A stretch of 64,000 nucleotides of DNA from Kribbella rubisoli (GTDB lineage Bacteria; Actinomycetota; Actinomycetes; Propionibacteriales; Kribbellaceae): positions 248,001 to 312,000 of the forward strand of contig NZ_SHKR01000011.1 in assembly GCF_004217145.1 (NCBI RefSeq), in the 5' to 3' direction. This document shows, one piece after another, positions 16,906 through 24,962 of the stretch; position 1 is the first letter of the stretch; every line of letters begins with the position of its first letter. The notes beneath the pieces were generated by a model that was given only the letters and a program-made list of their open reading frames with translations, ran no database searches and was not told the DNA's origin. The position numbers and the translations under genes are program-made.

Positions 16906-17862
16906 ATGGTGGCCAAGTCTCCGGCGATCGAGCTCGAAGTCGGCGAGCGGACGGTCCGGATCTCGAATCCGGACCGGGTGTACTTCCCTGCCCGCGGCGA
17001 GACCAAGCTGGACCTGGTCAAGTACTACCTGTCCGTCGGCGACGGCATCGTCAACGCGCTCCGCGAACGCCCGTGCATGATGCACAGGTTCCCCGAAGGC
17101 GTCGCGGGCGAGAAGGTTCACCAGAAACGGCTGCCCCACGGTGCGCCGCCGTGGATGGAAACGGTCCGCGTCAAGTTCCCGCGGTACAACCGGACGGCCG
17201 ACGAGCTGTGCGTCACCGAGATCGCCCATGTGGCGTGGGCGGTGCAGATGTCGACGGTCGAGTTCCACCCGTGGAACTCCCGGCGCGCCGACACCGAGAA
17301 GCCCGACGAGTGGCGCATCGACCTCGACCCCATGCCCGATTGCCCGTTCGATCGGATACGCCGGGTCGCGCACACCGTCCACGAGGTGCTCGACGAACTC
17401 GGTGCCGTTGGCTACCCGAAGACGTCCGGCGGTTCGGGGATCCACATCTACGTCCGGGTCGAGCCGGCGTACGGCTTCTCCGACGTACGGCGTGCCGCGC
17501 TGGCGTTCGCGCGCGAGGTCGAGCGGCGTACTCCGGATGACGTGACGACGACCTGGTGGCGCAAGGACCGCGACCCGAAGAAGGTGTTCGTCGACTACAA
17601 CCAGAACGCCCGCGACCACACGATCGCGAGCGCGTACTCCGTCCGCGGCAACCCCGAAGGCACGGTGTCGACCCCGATCCACTGGGACGAGATCGACGAC
17701 GTGAACCCGAAGGACTTCACGATCCAGACCGTCCCGGCGCGGTACGCCGAGCTCGGCGACCTGCACGCGGATATCGACGACCACGTCTACTCGCTGGCCA
17801 CGTTGATGGAATGGGCGGAGCGCGACGAACGCGACGGCGAGGAAGCGCCACCCGAGGATTAA
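16906..17862 (+). CDS. Stand-alone LigD-type DNA polymerase/primase
   Basis: Equivalent to the polymerase domain of LigD without ligase or nuclease domains (318 residues). This archaeo-eukaryotic primase fold fills in ends or adds ribonucleotides during non-homologous end joining. The metal-binding acidic pair lies in EWRIDLDPMP (D139, D141), and the TSGGSGIHIYV strand that completes the active site follows. No ku or ligase gene is nearby. Its stop codon overlaps the stop of the convergent TetR gene. Confidence 0.88.
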   Translation: MVAKSPAIELEVGERTVRISNPDRVYFPARGETKLDLVKYYLSVGDGIVNALRERPCMMHRFPEGVAGEKVHQKRLPHGAPPWMETVRVKFPRYNRTADELCVTEIAHVAWAVQMSTVEFHPWNSRRADTEKPDEWRIDLDPMPDCPFDRIRRVAHTVHEVLDELGAVGYPKTSGGSGIHIYVRVEPAYGFSDVRRAALAFAREVERRTPDDVTTTWWRKDRDPKKVFVDYNQNARDHTIASAYSVRGNPEGTVSTPIHWDEIDDVNPKDFTIQTVPARYAELGDLHADIDDHVYSLATLMEWAERDERDGEEAPPED

Positions 17863-18461
17863 CCGACCAGCCCGTGGTGCAGCAGGTTGGTGAGCGTGTC
17901 GATCGCTGCCTGGTCGGTGATCGTCTGGCCGTTCGCCGGGTTCACCACCAGCCAGGTATAGGCGAATCCCTCCATCAGCGCGTTCATCGCCGAGATCGCG
18001 ACGAGCGGATCAGCCGGCGACCGGGGCAGGTGGGAGAAGTGCTCCACCATGTGCTGGTCGTCATCCGCCATGATCTGCTGCAGCCGCCGGCCGAGCTCCG
18101 GATCCACCATCGCGGCCTGTTTGACCGCGATCATCTCCGGTAGATGTGCCTGGTAGAACCGCCAGAACGCTTCGACGTGCCAGCGGATCGCTGACAGCTT
18201 GCTGAAGTCGGGGTCGTGCCCGCCCACGTCGACGACGGCCTCGTCCGCCTCCGCGAGCATGTCGCGCAGCAGCGCCTCGAGCAGCTCTTCCTTGCCTGCG
18301 AAGTGGTTGTAGAACGACCCCGTCGCGCGGCCCGCGGCCGCGGTGATGTCGGTGATCTTCGTGTTCAGGTATCCGCGCTCGGCGAAGACTTCGCGCGCGG
18401 CCTGCTTGAGCGCCACCTCGGTCCCGGCCGCCCGTTGCCGGCGGCTCACCGTGTCGGTCAC
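17859..18461 (-). CDS. TetR-family regulator
   Basis: A 200-residue repressor with a typical N-terminal HTH (REVFAERGYLNTKITDITAA, ATGSFYNHFAGKEELLEAL) and a helical ligand-binding domain. It faces an FAD monooxygenase gene across an 83-bp gap containing two overlapping dyads of the form TGAAT-N4-ATTCA. It most likely represses that gene and itself until an aromatic or polyketide-like ligand binds; the ligand class is inferred from the monooxygenase. Confidence 0.88.
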   Translation of the reverse strand: MTDTVSRRQRAAGTEVALKQAAREVFAERGYLNTKITDITAAAGRATGSFYNHFAGKEELLEALLRDMLAEADEAVVDVGGHDPDFSKLSAIRWHVEAFWRFYQAHLPEMIAVKQAAMVDPELGRRLQQIMADDDQHMVEHFSHLPRSPADPLVAISAMNALMEGFAYTWLVVNPANGQTITDQAAIDTLTNLLHHGLVG

Positions 18462-18498
18462 GACAACCTCCTTGACACCGAACCCTAGCCAGGTTCAA

Positions 18499-18530
18499 AC
18501 TGAATCTGAATTCAGTGAATCACAATTCAC
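18499..18530. promoter_or_regulatory. Two overlapping TetR-type operators
   Basis: Dyad 1 (18499-18516): actgaat-ctga-attcagt. Dyad 2 (18515-18530): gtgaat-caca-attcac. They share 2 bp and their centres are 15 bp apart. The shared core is TGAAT-N4-ATTCA. The sites sit just upstream of the AAGGAGA ribosome binding site of the monooxygenase gene. Confidence 0.7.
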
Positions 18531-18544
18531 CCAAGGAGACCACT

Positions 18545-19891
18545 ATGAACGTCCTGATCGCCGGTGCCGGACCGACCGGACTGACCCTGGGAATCGAACT
18601 GGCCCGGCGCGGGATCGCGGTCCGCGTGATCGACAAGGCGACCGGGTTCTTCGACGGCTCGCGCGGCGACGGCCTGCAGCCGCGGACCCTCGAGGTCCTC
18701 GAGGACCTCGGCGTGGTGGACCAGGTGCTCGAGCAGAGCATCGCGATCCCGCTGATGAAGATCTACCTCGACGGCGAGCTGGTCGGCGAGCGCCGGATGG
18801 CCGAGCCCGTCGACCCGACCCCGGACATCCCGTACCCGAACGCCCGCATGCTCGGCCAGTCGCGGACCGAGAAGATCCTGCGCGACAAACTCGCGGAGTA
18901 CGGCGTGAGCGTCGAGCTGGACACCGCGATCGTCGGCTTCAACCAGACTGACGACTCGGTCACCGCCGAGCTCTCCACCGGTGAGACCGTCGAGATCGAC
19001 TACCTGGTCGGCGCGGACGGCGGCAGGAGCTTCGTCCGCAAGCAACTGGGCATCGCGTTCGAGGGCACCACCGACGAGTCGATCCGCACTCTGCTCGGCG
19101 ATGTCGCGGCCGACGGGCTCGACCACGAGGTCGGCTACTGGTTCGCGACCAAGGACAACCCGATGGCCGGCATCGCGATGACTCCGCTGAGCGGCGGCGA
19201 CCAGTTCCAGTTCGGCGCGCCGCTCGACGCGGACGACGCCGACACCTCGATCGAGGGCCTGCAGGCGCTCGTCGACAAGTACGCCGGTGCAGGTACTGCG
19301 AAGCTTCGCGATCTGACCTGGTCGACCGTATGGCGTCCGAACGTACGCCTCGCCGCGAAGTTCCGCGTCGGCCGTGTGTTCATCGCCGGCGATGCCGCTC
19401 ACGTGCACCCGCCGACCGGCGGTCAGGGCCTGAACACCGGTGTGCAGGACGCGTACAACCTCGGCTGGAAGCTGGCGGACGGACGCGAAGAGGTGCTGGC
19501 GACCTACGAGACCGAGCGCCGGACCAACGCGATGCGGGTGCTGGGGATCAGCGAGGACCTGATGCAGAAGCACGTCGAAGGCGACGAGTCGGCGATGGAG
19601 CGCGGCGAGAACACTCGTCAGCTGGACGTGTCGTACCGCGACCCGTCGGACACCCGTCCGCTCGTCTCCGGGGACCGTGCGCCCGACGCACCGCTCGTAG
19701 ATGCCTCCGGCAACAAAGTGCGGCTGTTCGAGCTGTTCCGCGGCCCCCACGAGACCCTGCTGCGCTTCTCCCCCACCACCCCTTCGACCCACGCGCACGC
19801 CGTCGACATCACCTCACCGGAAGCGTTCGCGATCTACCACGCGCAGCCAGGCGACGAGATCCTGATCCGGCCCGACGGTTACCTCGCTTAG
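18545..19891 (+). CDS. FAD-dependent monooxygenase (aromatic hydroxylase type)
   Basis: Flavoprotein hydroxylase of 448 residues in the PheA/TfdB/RdmE-like group, which uses NAD(P)H and O2 to hydroxylate aromatic or polyketide rings or give antibiotic resistance. The dinucleotide-binding motif GAGPTGLTLGIELARRG is at the N terminus; the second FAD motif GDAAHVHPPTGGQGLNTG and the preceding VGADGGRSFVRK are clear. ATG 18545 follows AAGGAGA at 5-nt spacing. Probably repressed by the divergent TetR protein. Confidence 0.9.
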   Translation: MNVLIAGAGPTGLTLGIELARRGIAVRVIDKATGFFDGSRGDGLQPRTLEVLEDLGVVDQVLEQSIAIPLMKIYLDGELVGERRMAEPVDPTPDIPYPNARMLGQSRTEKILRDKLAEYGVSVELDTAIVGFNQTDDSVTAELSTGETVEIDYLVGADGGRSFVRKQLGIAFEGTTDESIRTLLGDVAADGLDHEVGYWFATKDNPMAGIAMTPLSGGDQFQFGAPLDADDADTSIEGLQALVDKYAGAGTAKLRDLTWSTVWRPNVRLAAKFRVGRVFIAGDAAHVHPPTGGQGLNTGVQDAYNLGWKLADGREEVLATYETERRTNAMRVLGISEDLMQKHVEGDESAMERGENTRQLDVSYRDPSDTRPLVSGDRAPDAPLVDASGNKVRLFELFRGPHETLLRFSPTTPSTHAHAVDITSPEAFAIYHAQPGDEILIRPDGYLA

Positions 19892-19900
19892 GATTTTCGG

Positions 19901-20530
19901 GTGCAGACCCTGGATTCGGCCGCCGCCTACGATCGTGCTGTCGAGCTGGCGACACGAGGGCGGCGCCAGATCCTGGGGATCACCGGCGCGCCGGCCGCGG
20001 GCAAGTCGACGTACGCCGAGCAACTCGCCGCGAAGCTAGCCGCTGACGGTCATCAGGTCGCGCTGGTGCCGATGGACGGCTACCACCTCGCACAGTCGGT
20101 GCTGGAAGAGCTAGGGCTCGCTGACGTGAAGGGTGCACCGCACACGTTCGACGGCCACGGCTTCGTCGCGTTGCTGCGGAGACTGAAGGAATCGCCGGAC
20201 GAGCAGATCTGGGCGCCGCGCTTCGACCGCAGCATCGAGGACTCGATCGCCGCGAGCATCGGCGTCCCACCTGCGGTGACGCTCGTTCTCACCGAGGGCA
20301 ACTACTTGCTCCTCGACGAGCCGCCCTGGACGACCGTCCGCACGCTGCTCGATCAGTGCTGGTACGTCGAAGTACCCGAAGCGCTCCGCCACGCACGACT
20401 CGAGGCCCGGCACCGCGCCTTCGGCAGATCACGCGAGGAAGCGCACGAGCGGACCTACGGCTCCGACGAACGCAACGCGCACCTGATCGCCGCGACCGCA
20501 CCGGCGGCCGACGCGATCATTCGTCCTTGA
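19901..20530 (+). CDS. Nucleoside/pantothenate kinase-like P-loop protein
   Basis: Cytoplasmic kinase-like protein of 209 residues in the uridine kinase/pantothenate kinase superfamily. The Walker A motif is GAPAAGKST; VPMDGYHLA matches the substrate-binding Asp region; a DxDxH-like switch is less clear. GTG start, 9 bp after the monooxygenase stop, so it may be co-transcribed. Its last 14 bp overlap the convergent TetR gene. The phosphate acceptor is unknown. Confidence 0.8.
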   Translation: MQTLDSAAAYDRAVELATRGRRQILGITGAPAAGKSTYAEQLAAKLAADGHQVALVPMDGYHLAQSVLEELGLADVKGAPHTFDGHGFVALLRRLKESPDEQIWAPRFDRSIEDSIAASIGVPPAVTLVLTEGNYLLLDEPPWTTVRTLLDQCWYVEVPEALRHARLEARHRAFGRSREEAHERTYGSDERNAHLIAATAPAADAIIRP

Positions 20531-21266
20531 CGCAGACCCGATCGATGAACGCGGCAACACCGTCCAGGTAGAGCTGCAGACCGAAGTCGAAGTCCGCCTC
20601 GTTGTCTTCCTCGAAGCTGCCGACCTCGTCGAACACACCGGCCTCGACCGTCCGCGCGACCGCCGGATAGACCCGCGGATCCGCGACCCGCCGCAGCGTC
20701 GAGCCGAACCGCTGAAAGGCATCCGGGTTGTCCGCGTACCCGGCCGCCAGGTCGAACGCCATCCGGATCTGGCCCTGCACGTAGGTGATCAAGCCCATCA
20801 CCACGCCGACCTTCGCCTCCTCCGGCAGGCCGGTGTCCTTCAGCACTCCCAGCGCAGAGTCGAACCAGGCAAGGTTGTTCGGACCGGCAGGCGGACCCGA
20901 AATCGGTACCTTCGCGTACCACGTGTGCCGACGGATCGCCGCGAGTACGCCGTCCGCCCAGAACGTCAGCCCGGTCCGCCAGTCAACTCCCTCCGGCATC
21001 GGGTCCGGACGCTCGAGTGCGGCGTCCGACATGATCACGAGCAGTTCGTCCTTGCTCTTCACATGCCGATAGAGCGCCATCGTCGAGTTGCCGAGCCGCT
21101 CCGCGACGCGAGCCATGGAGACCGCCGCCAGATCCTCCGCGTCGGCGATCGCGATCGCGGCCCCGACGATGTCGTCGAGCGTCAGCGACGGCTTCGGCCC
21201 GCGCCGCGGGGTCTCCCGCAACCGCCACATCGCCGCGATGTCAGCCGGCAGCTCATCGTTCTCCAC
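20517..21266 (-). CDS. TetR-family regulator of ABC exporter
   Basis: A 249-residue regulator with an HTH at residues ~30-75 (IADAEDLAAVSMARVAERLG, NSTMALYRHVKSKDELL) and the long C-terminal domain found in actinobacterial TetR proteins that guard drug exporters. It is divergent from an ABC ATPase gene, with two identical-form dyads (GCGTA-N5-TACGC) between them. It should repress the exporter until a toxic ligand releases it. Confidence 0.88.
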   Translation of the reverse strand: MENDELPADIAAMWRLRETPRRGPKPSLTLDDIVGAAIAIADAEDLAAVSMARVAERLGNSTMALYRHVKSKDELLVIMSDAALERPDPMPEGVDWRTGLTFWADGVLAAIRRHTWYAKVPISGPPAGPNNLAWFDSALGVLKDTGLPEEAKVGVVMGLITYVQGQIRMAFDLAAGYADNPDAFQRFGSTLRRVADPRVYPAVARTVEAGVFDEVGSFEEDNEADFDFGLQLYLDGVAAFIDRVCVKDE

Positions 21267-21297
21267 CGGGTCAGTTTAGGGCTTGCTTCGGGATACT

Positions 21298-21333
21298 GCG
21301 TAGATGCTACGCTATTTAGCGTATTCGATACGC
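21298..21333. promoter_or_regulatory. Tandem TetR operators
   Basis: Two copies of gcgta-N5-tacgc (21298-21312 and 21319-21333), with centres 21 bp apart, two helical turns. The outer flanks (actgcgta and tacgcagt) make the whole block a larger palindrome. Located in the 82-bp gap between the TetR gene and the exporter ATPase gene. Confidence 0.75.
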
Positions 21334-21348
21334 AGTAAGGAGGGGCCG

Positions 21349-22248
21349 ATGATCATCGAGGCAATCGGGCTTCGGAAGTCGTACGGCGCGAACGAAGTAC
21401 TGACTGGAGTCGACCTGAGCGTCGAGGAGGGGTCGGTGCTTGCGCTGCTCGGCCCGAACGGCGCAGGCAAGACCACTGCAGTGCGCATCCTGACCACGCT
21501 GACCAAACCTGACTCCGGTACGGCGACCATCGCCGGGTACGACGTACTGCGCGAGCCGGCCCGCGTCCGCGGAGCGATCAGCCTCACCGGGCAGTACGCC
21601 GCGGTCGACGAGAACCAGACCGGTCGGGAGAACCTGGTGATGGTCGGTCGGCTGATGCATCTCGGCCGGCGTACTGCGCAGCGTCGTACGGCGGAGCTGC
21701 TGGAGCAGTTCGGGCTGACTGACGCGATGGACCGACGTGTGAAGACGTACTCCGGTGGCATGCGGAGGAAGCTCGATCTGGCGATGAGCCTGATCGCCCG
21801 GCCGCAGGTGATCTTCCTGGACGAGCCGACGACCGGGCTGGATCCGGCCAGCCGTTCGGCGATGTGGGACGCGATCGTCGAGCTGGTCCGGGGCGGTACG
21901 ACGATCCTGCTCACAACGCAGTACCTGGAGGAGGCAGACCGGCTGGCGGATCGCGTCGTACTGCTCGACCACGGTCGGATCGTGGCGAGCGGTACAGCTG
22001 ATGCACTCAAGACGCAGATCGGTGGCGAGCGGATCGAGCTGCGCTTCTCTGACGAAGTACAGCTGCTGAAAGCGACAGGAGTACTGGATGGAGTCGCCGG
22101 CGAACTGGTGCTGAACGTGCCGTCGGACGGTACGGCGGCTCACCTGCATCACGTGCTCGACGTACTCCGGGACAACGGGCTGGAGCCGGAGCGGGTCTCG
22201 TCGCACCGGCCGACGCTCGACGACGTGTTCCTCGCTCTTACGGCCTGA
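21349..22248 (+). CDS. ABC exporter ATPase (daunorubicin-resistance type)
   Basis: ATP-binding subunit of a two-gene ABC-2 exporter, 299 residues. Walker A GPNGAGKTTAV, signature YSGGMRRKLDL and Walker B VIFLDEPTTGLDP are intact. The C-terminal extension ending SSHRPTLDDVFLALTA is typical of DrrA-like subunits. ATG 21349 is chosen over the upstream in-frame ATG because AAGGAGG precedes it and the upstream start falls inside the operator. Works with the permease 10 bp downstream. Confidence 0.93.
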   Translation: MIIEAIGLRKSYGANEVLTGVDLSVEEGSVLALLGPNGAGKTTAVRILTTLTKPDSGTATIAGYDVLREPARVRGAISLTGQYAAVDENQTGRENLVMVGRLMHLGRRTAQRRTAELLEQFGLTDAMDRRVKTYSGGMRRKLDLAMSLIARPQVIFLDEPTTGLDPASRSAMWDAIVELVRGGTTILLTTQYLEEADRLADRVVLLDHGRIVASGTADALKTQIGGERIELRFSDEVQLLKATGVLDGVAGELVLNVPSDGTAAHLHHVLDVLRDNGLEPERVSSHRPTLDDVFLALTA

Positions 22249-22258
22249 GAGGTTGCTC

Positions 22259-23017
22259 ATGACACATGCAGTCACTGACGTGGTGACGATGATCGACCGC
22301 AGCGTGCGGCTGGCGCGGCGCAATGTCGACACGTTGTTCGCCTCGATCCTGTTGCCGTTGCTGATGATGGCGCTGTTCGTCTACGTGTTCGGCGGCGCGA
22401 TCAACACGGGCACGGAGTACGTGAACTACGTCGTGCCGGGGATCCTGCTGCTCACCACCGGGTACGGCGCTGCGTCGACGGCGATGGTGGTCGCTGACGA
22501 CATGAACAGCGGGATGATCGACCGGCTGCGCTCGCTGCCGATCCACAGCTTCGCCGTACTGACTGGACATGTCGTGGCGAGTGTTGCGCGCAACGCGGCG
22601 TCGACTGCGATCGTCATCCTTGCCTCGCTCGCCATGGGATTCCGCCCCGGCGGCGGAGTCGTCGACTGGCTCGCGGCTATTGGTCTACTGCTGCTCTACG
22701 TCGTCGCACTGTCCTGGCTGGCCGCAGGCCTCGGGGTGATTGCCAAGTCGGTGGAGTCGGCCAGCACTCTCAGCTTCTTCATGCTGTTCCTGCCGTACCT
22801 GAGTAGTGCGTTCGTACCGCCGGAGTCGATGCCTTCATGGCTGCAGCCGGTCAGCGAGCACCAGCCGATCACTCCGGTCATCGAGACCATCCGCAGCTTG
22901 CTGATCGGGACACCGATGGGCAACAGTGGACGACTCGCTCTGGCATGGTGTTCTGGTCTGCTCCTGTTCTCGGTAGTACTGGCGACTTCGCTGTATCGCA
23001 GACGCAACAGCCGCTGA
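22259..23017 (+). CDS. ABC-2 type permease
   Basis: Membrane subunit of the exporter, about 252 residues, six predicted membrane segments (for example LFASILLPLLMMALFVYVFG). The DrrB-like family motif region around YVVPGILLLTTGYGAAS and the MNSGMIDRLRSLPI cytoplasmic loop are recognisable. ATG 22259 follows GAGAGG; a TTG 6 bp upstream is an alternative. Translation is probably coupled to the ATPase gene. Confidence 0.9.
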   Translation: MTHAVTDVVTMIDRSVRLARRNVDTLFASILLPLLMMALFVYVFGGAINTGTEYVNYVVPGILLLTTGYGAASTAMVVADDMNSGMIDRLRSLPIHSFAVLTGHVVASVARNAASTAIVILASLAMGFRPGGGVVDWLAAIGLLLLYVVALSWLAAGLGVIAKSVESASTLSFFMLFLPYLSSAFVPPESMPSWLQPVSEHQPITPVIETIRSLLIGTPMGNSGRLALAWCSGLLLFSVVLATSLYRRRNSR

Positions 23018-23058
23018 GCGCAGGACTTGTACCGTTCGGCGAAGGTTTAGCGCTGAAA

Positions 23059-23178
23059 CGACCAGGCGTGACCCCTTGGTCGCGTTAACGTCAAACTCCC
23101 CCCCAACGTGTGGTGGTCCCACTCCCCCCGGGACCCACACGGACGAGCGCCCCGATCACCGATCGGGGCGCTTTGTTT
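23059..23178 (+). terminator. Three hairpins ending in an intrinsic terminator
   Basis: Hairpin 1 (23059-23082, cgacca/tggtcg), hairpin 2 (23108-23140, gtgtggtggtccc against gggacccacac with a bulge) and hairpin 3 (23146-23172, 12-bp perfect stem, 3-nt loop) followed by tttgtttt. Hairpin 3 is a classic terminator and ends the exporter transcript, or closes a separate small structured RNA. Confidence 0.75.
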
Positions 23179-23261
23179 TCCAGATTTTTGTCGAGGCGGG
23201 TGTCGAATCCGGCCCTCCTGGTCCGACGTATCAGTAAGAGCGACCAAGGGAGAGGGTCAGA

Positions 23262-23459
23262 ATGAACATCACCACCGACACCCGGAACATGATCATCAAC
23301 ATGCTGGCCGAGGGCAGCCCGGTCTGGTACGTCGCCGGCATGGTCAAGATGCGCAACCACGACGTCTACGCAGTCGGCCGAGAAGCCGGCTACCCGGACA
23401 AAGCGCAGCTGCGGCGAGCCGTCTGGGCCGCCCGGAACCGCACCCTGCAAGCAGCCTGA
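23262..23459 (+). CDS. Small helix-turn-helix-like protein
   Basis: A 65-residue protein flanked by its own terminators, so it is a single-gene unit. GAGGG precedes ATG 23262. The sequence (IINMLAEGSPVWYVAGMVKM then HDVYAVGREAGYP) has the spacing of a helix-turn-helix in which residues ~14-22 and ~31-41 form the two helices. It is basic at the C terminus (AVWAARNR). Possibly a tiny DNA-binding protein of conserved actinobacterial or phage descent; no named family is assigned. Confidence 0.65.
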   Translation: MNITTDTRNMIINMLAEGSPVWYVAGMVKMRNHDVYAVGREAGYPDKAQLRRAVWAARNRTLQAA

Positions 23460-23480
23460 CCACCTGTCCCAGGCCGCTCG

Positions 23481-23527
23481 AGCCGCTGCCTGCCCCTCTC
23501 ACCAGGGGCGGACAGCGGCTTTCGTTT
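23481..23527 (+). terminator. Intrinsic terminator after small HTH gene
   Basis: Arms agccgctg and cagcggct with an inner stem tgcccct/aggggcg, loop ctcacc, followed by ttcgttt. The stem is interrupted only by a small internal loop. Confidence 0.8.
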
Positions 23528-23552
23528 GTCAGACAGGACCTAGGGTGTTCGC

Positions 23553-24509
23553 GTGGATGATGTCAGCGTTGTGGACTACCACACGGCCGGCGAGCCATTC
23601 CGGATCGTGACGTCCGTGGAGATCCCGGGCGCGTCAGTGGCCGAGCGCCGGGTCGCGGCGCAGTCGACCGACGTGATCGACGCAGTACGACGGTTGCTGG
23701 TGAACGAACCGCGGGGCCATGCGGACATGTACGGCGGATTCGTCGTACCGGGTGATGACGACGGCGCTGACTTCGGCGTGGTGTTCTGGCACAAGGACGG
23801 GTACTCGACGGCGTGCGGGCACGGGACGATCGCGCTCGCGACGTGGGCGGTCGACACCGGTCTGGTCCAAGCTCAGGAGGTCGTCATCGATGTGCCGTCC
23901 GGACGGGTCACTGCGCGGGTGGATGGTTCGGGCGTTGCCTTCCGCAACGTTCCGTCGTACGTGCTGAAACGTGACGTGCCGGTGTCGACCGCTCGCGGGG
24001 ACGTGCTGGCGGACATCAGCTACGGCGGCGCGTTCTATGCCTCGGTGCCTGCCTCGTCGGTCGGCTTGTCAGTGACACCGGAGTGCTACGCGGACCTGAT
24101 CGCCGTCGGCCGCGAGATCAAGTGGGCGCTGGACCCGGTCGCTGTCCATCCCCACGATCCTCGACTGAGCGGTCTGTACGGCACGATCTTGTACGACGAT
24201 CTCGGGACAGTCGACGGAGGTCCGCACCAGCGCAACCTCGCGGTCTTCGCCGACGGTGAGGCAGACCGCTCCCCCTGCGGCTCAGGTACGTCGGCGCGCC
24301 TGGCCCTCCTGCACGACGAGGGACGCCTCGGCCCCGATCAGGTCCTTCGCCATGACTCCATCGTCGGCACGACGTTCCTCGGCCGGGTCGTGGAGCAGAC
24401 CGAGGCCGGCATCATCACCGAGGTCACCGGCAGCGCCTATCGCACCGGCACCTCCACCTTCACGCTCGATCCCCGCGACACGCTCGGCACCGGCTTCACT
24501 CTCCGCTGA
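23553..24509 (+). CDS. Proline racemase / hydroxyproline epimerase family enzyme
   Basis: Cofactor-independent epimerase of 318 residues. Both catalytic cysteines are present: C88 in STACGHGTIAL and C242 in SPCGSGTSARL, which favours racemase/epimerase over the Thr-containing trans-3-hydroxyproline dehydratases. Substrates are proline or 4-hydroxyproline; the choice cannot be made by eye. GTG start. No hydroxyproline catabolic partner genes lie next to it. Confidence 0.88.
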   Translation: MDDVSVVDYHTAGEPFRIVTSVEIPGASVAERRVAAQSTDVIDAVRRLLVNEPRGHADMYGGFVVPGDDDGADFGVVFWHKDGYSTACGHGTIALATWAVDTGLVQAQEVVIDVPSGRVTARVDGSGVAFRNVPSYVLKRDVPVSTARGDVLADISYGGAFYASVPASSVGLSVTPECYADLIAVGREIKWALDPVAVHPHDPRLSGLYGTILYDDLGTVDGGPHQRNLAVFADGEADRSPCGSGTSARLALLHDEGRLGPDQVLRHDSIVGTTFLGRVVEQTEAGIITEVTGSAYRTGTSTFTLDPRDTLGTGFTLR

Positions 24510-24587
24510 TCTCAGATTGCGACCGCCCACCGGCGGCGCGACCGCTAGCATCGGTCCCGGTCCCATCGATCCAGCGGAGGAAGCCTG

Positions 24588-24911
24588 ATGATCTTCATCA
24601 CCGCCAAGTTCCGGGTGAAGCCTGAACACGCCGACAACTGGCCGTCCATCACCGCCGACTTCACCAGCGCGACCCGCTCCGAGCCGGGTTGTCTGTGGTT
24701 CGACTGGTCCCGCTCCCTCGACGACCCGAACGAATACGTCCTGGTAGAGGCCTTCGCGGACGACGAAGCCGCCACCCACCATGTCACCTCGGCCCACTTC
24801 AAGGGGGCGCAGGAACACCTCCCGCCCCACCTCGTCGAGACACCCCGAATCGTCAACTTCAAGGTCCCCCAGGACGACTGGTCCGAGCTCGGCGAACTCG
24901 CCGTAAAGTAA
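24588..24911 (+). CDS. ABM-domain (YgiN-like) monooxygenase
   Basis: A 107-residue antibiotic-biosynthesis-monooxygenase fold protein, the dimeric ferredoxin-like family that includes YgiN quinol monooxygenase. Typical features: start FITAKFRVKPEHAD, the EPGCLWFDW strand, the FVLVE-like segment YVLVEAFADDEA and a His pair (THHVTSAHF). ATG after GGAGGAAGCC. It needs no cofactor; the substrate is unknown. Confidence 0.87.
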   Translation: MIFITAKFRVKPEHADNWPSITADFTSATRSEPGCLWFDWSRSLDDPNEYVLVEAFADDEAATHHVTSAHFKGAQEHLPPHLVETPRIVNFKVPQDDWSELGELAVK

Positions 24912-24962
24912 CGTCTCGACCCCGTAGGGTGACCGAGTCCGTCGCTCATACAGGAAGAGATC

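Noticed and set aside
18527..19798. A 423-codon minus-strand open frame
   Set aside because: Antisense to the FAD monooxygenase gene, which has intact FAD motifs.
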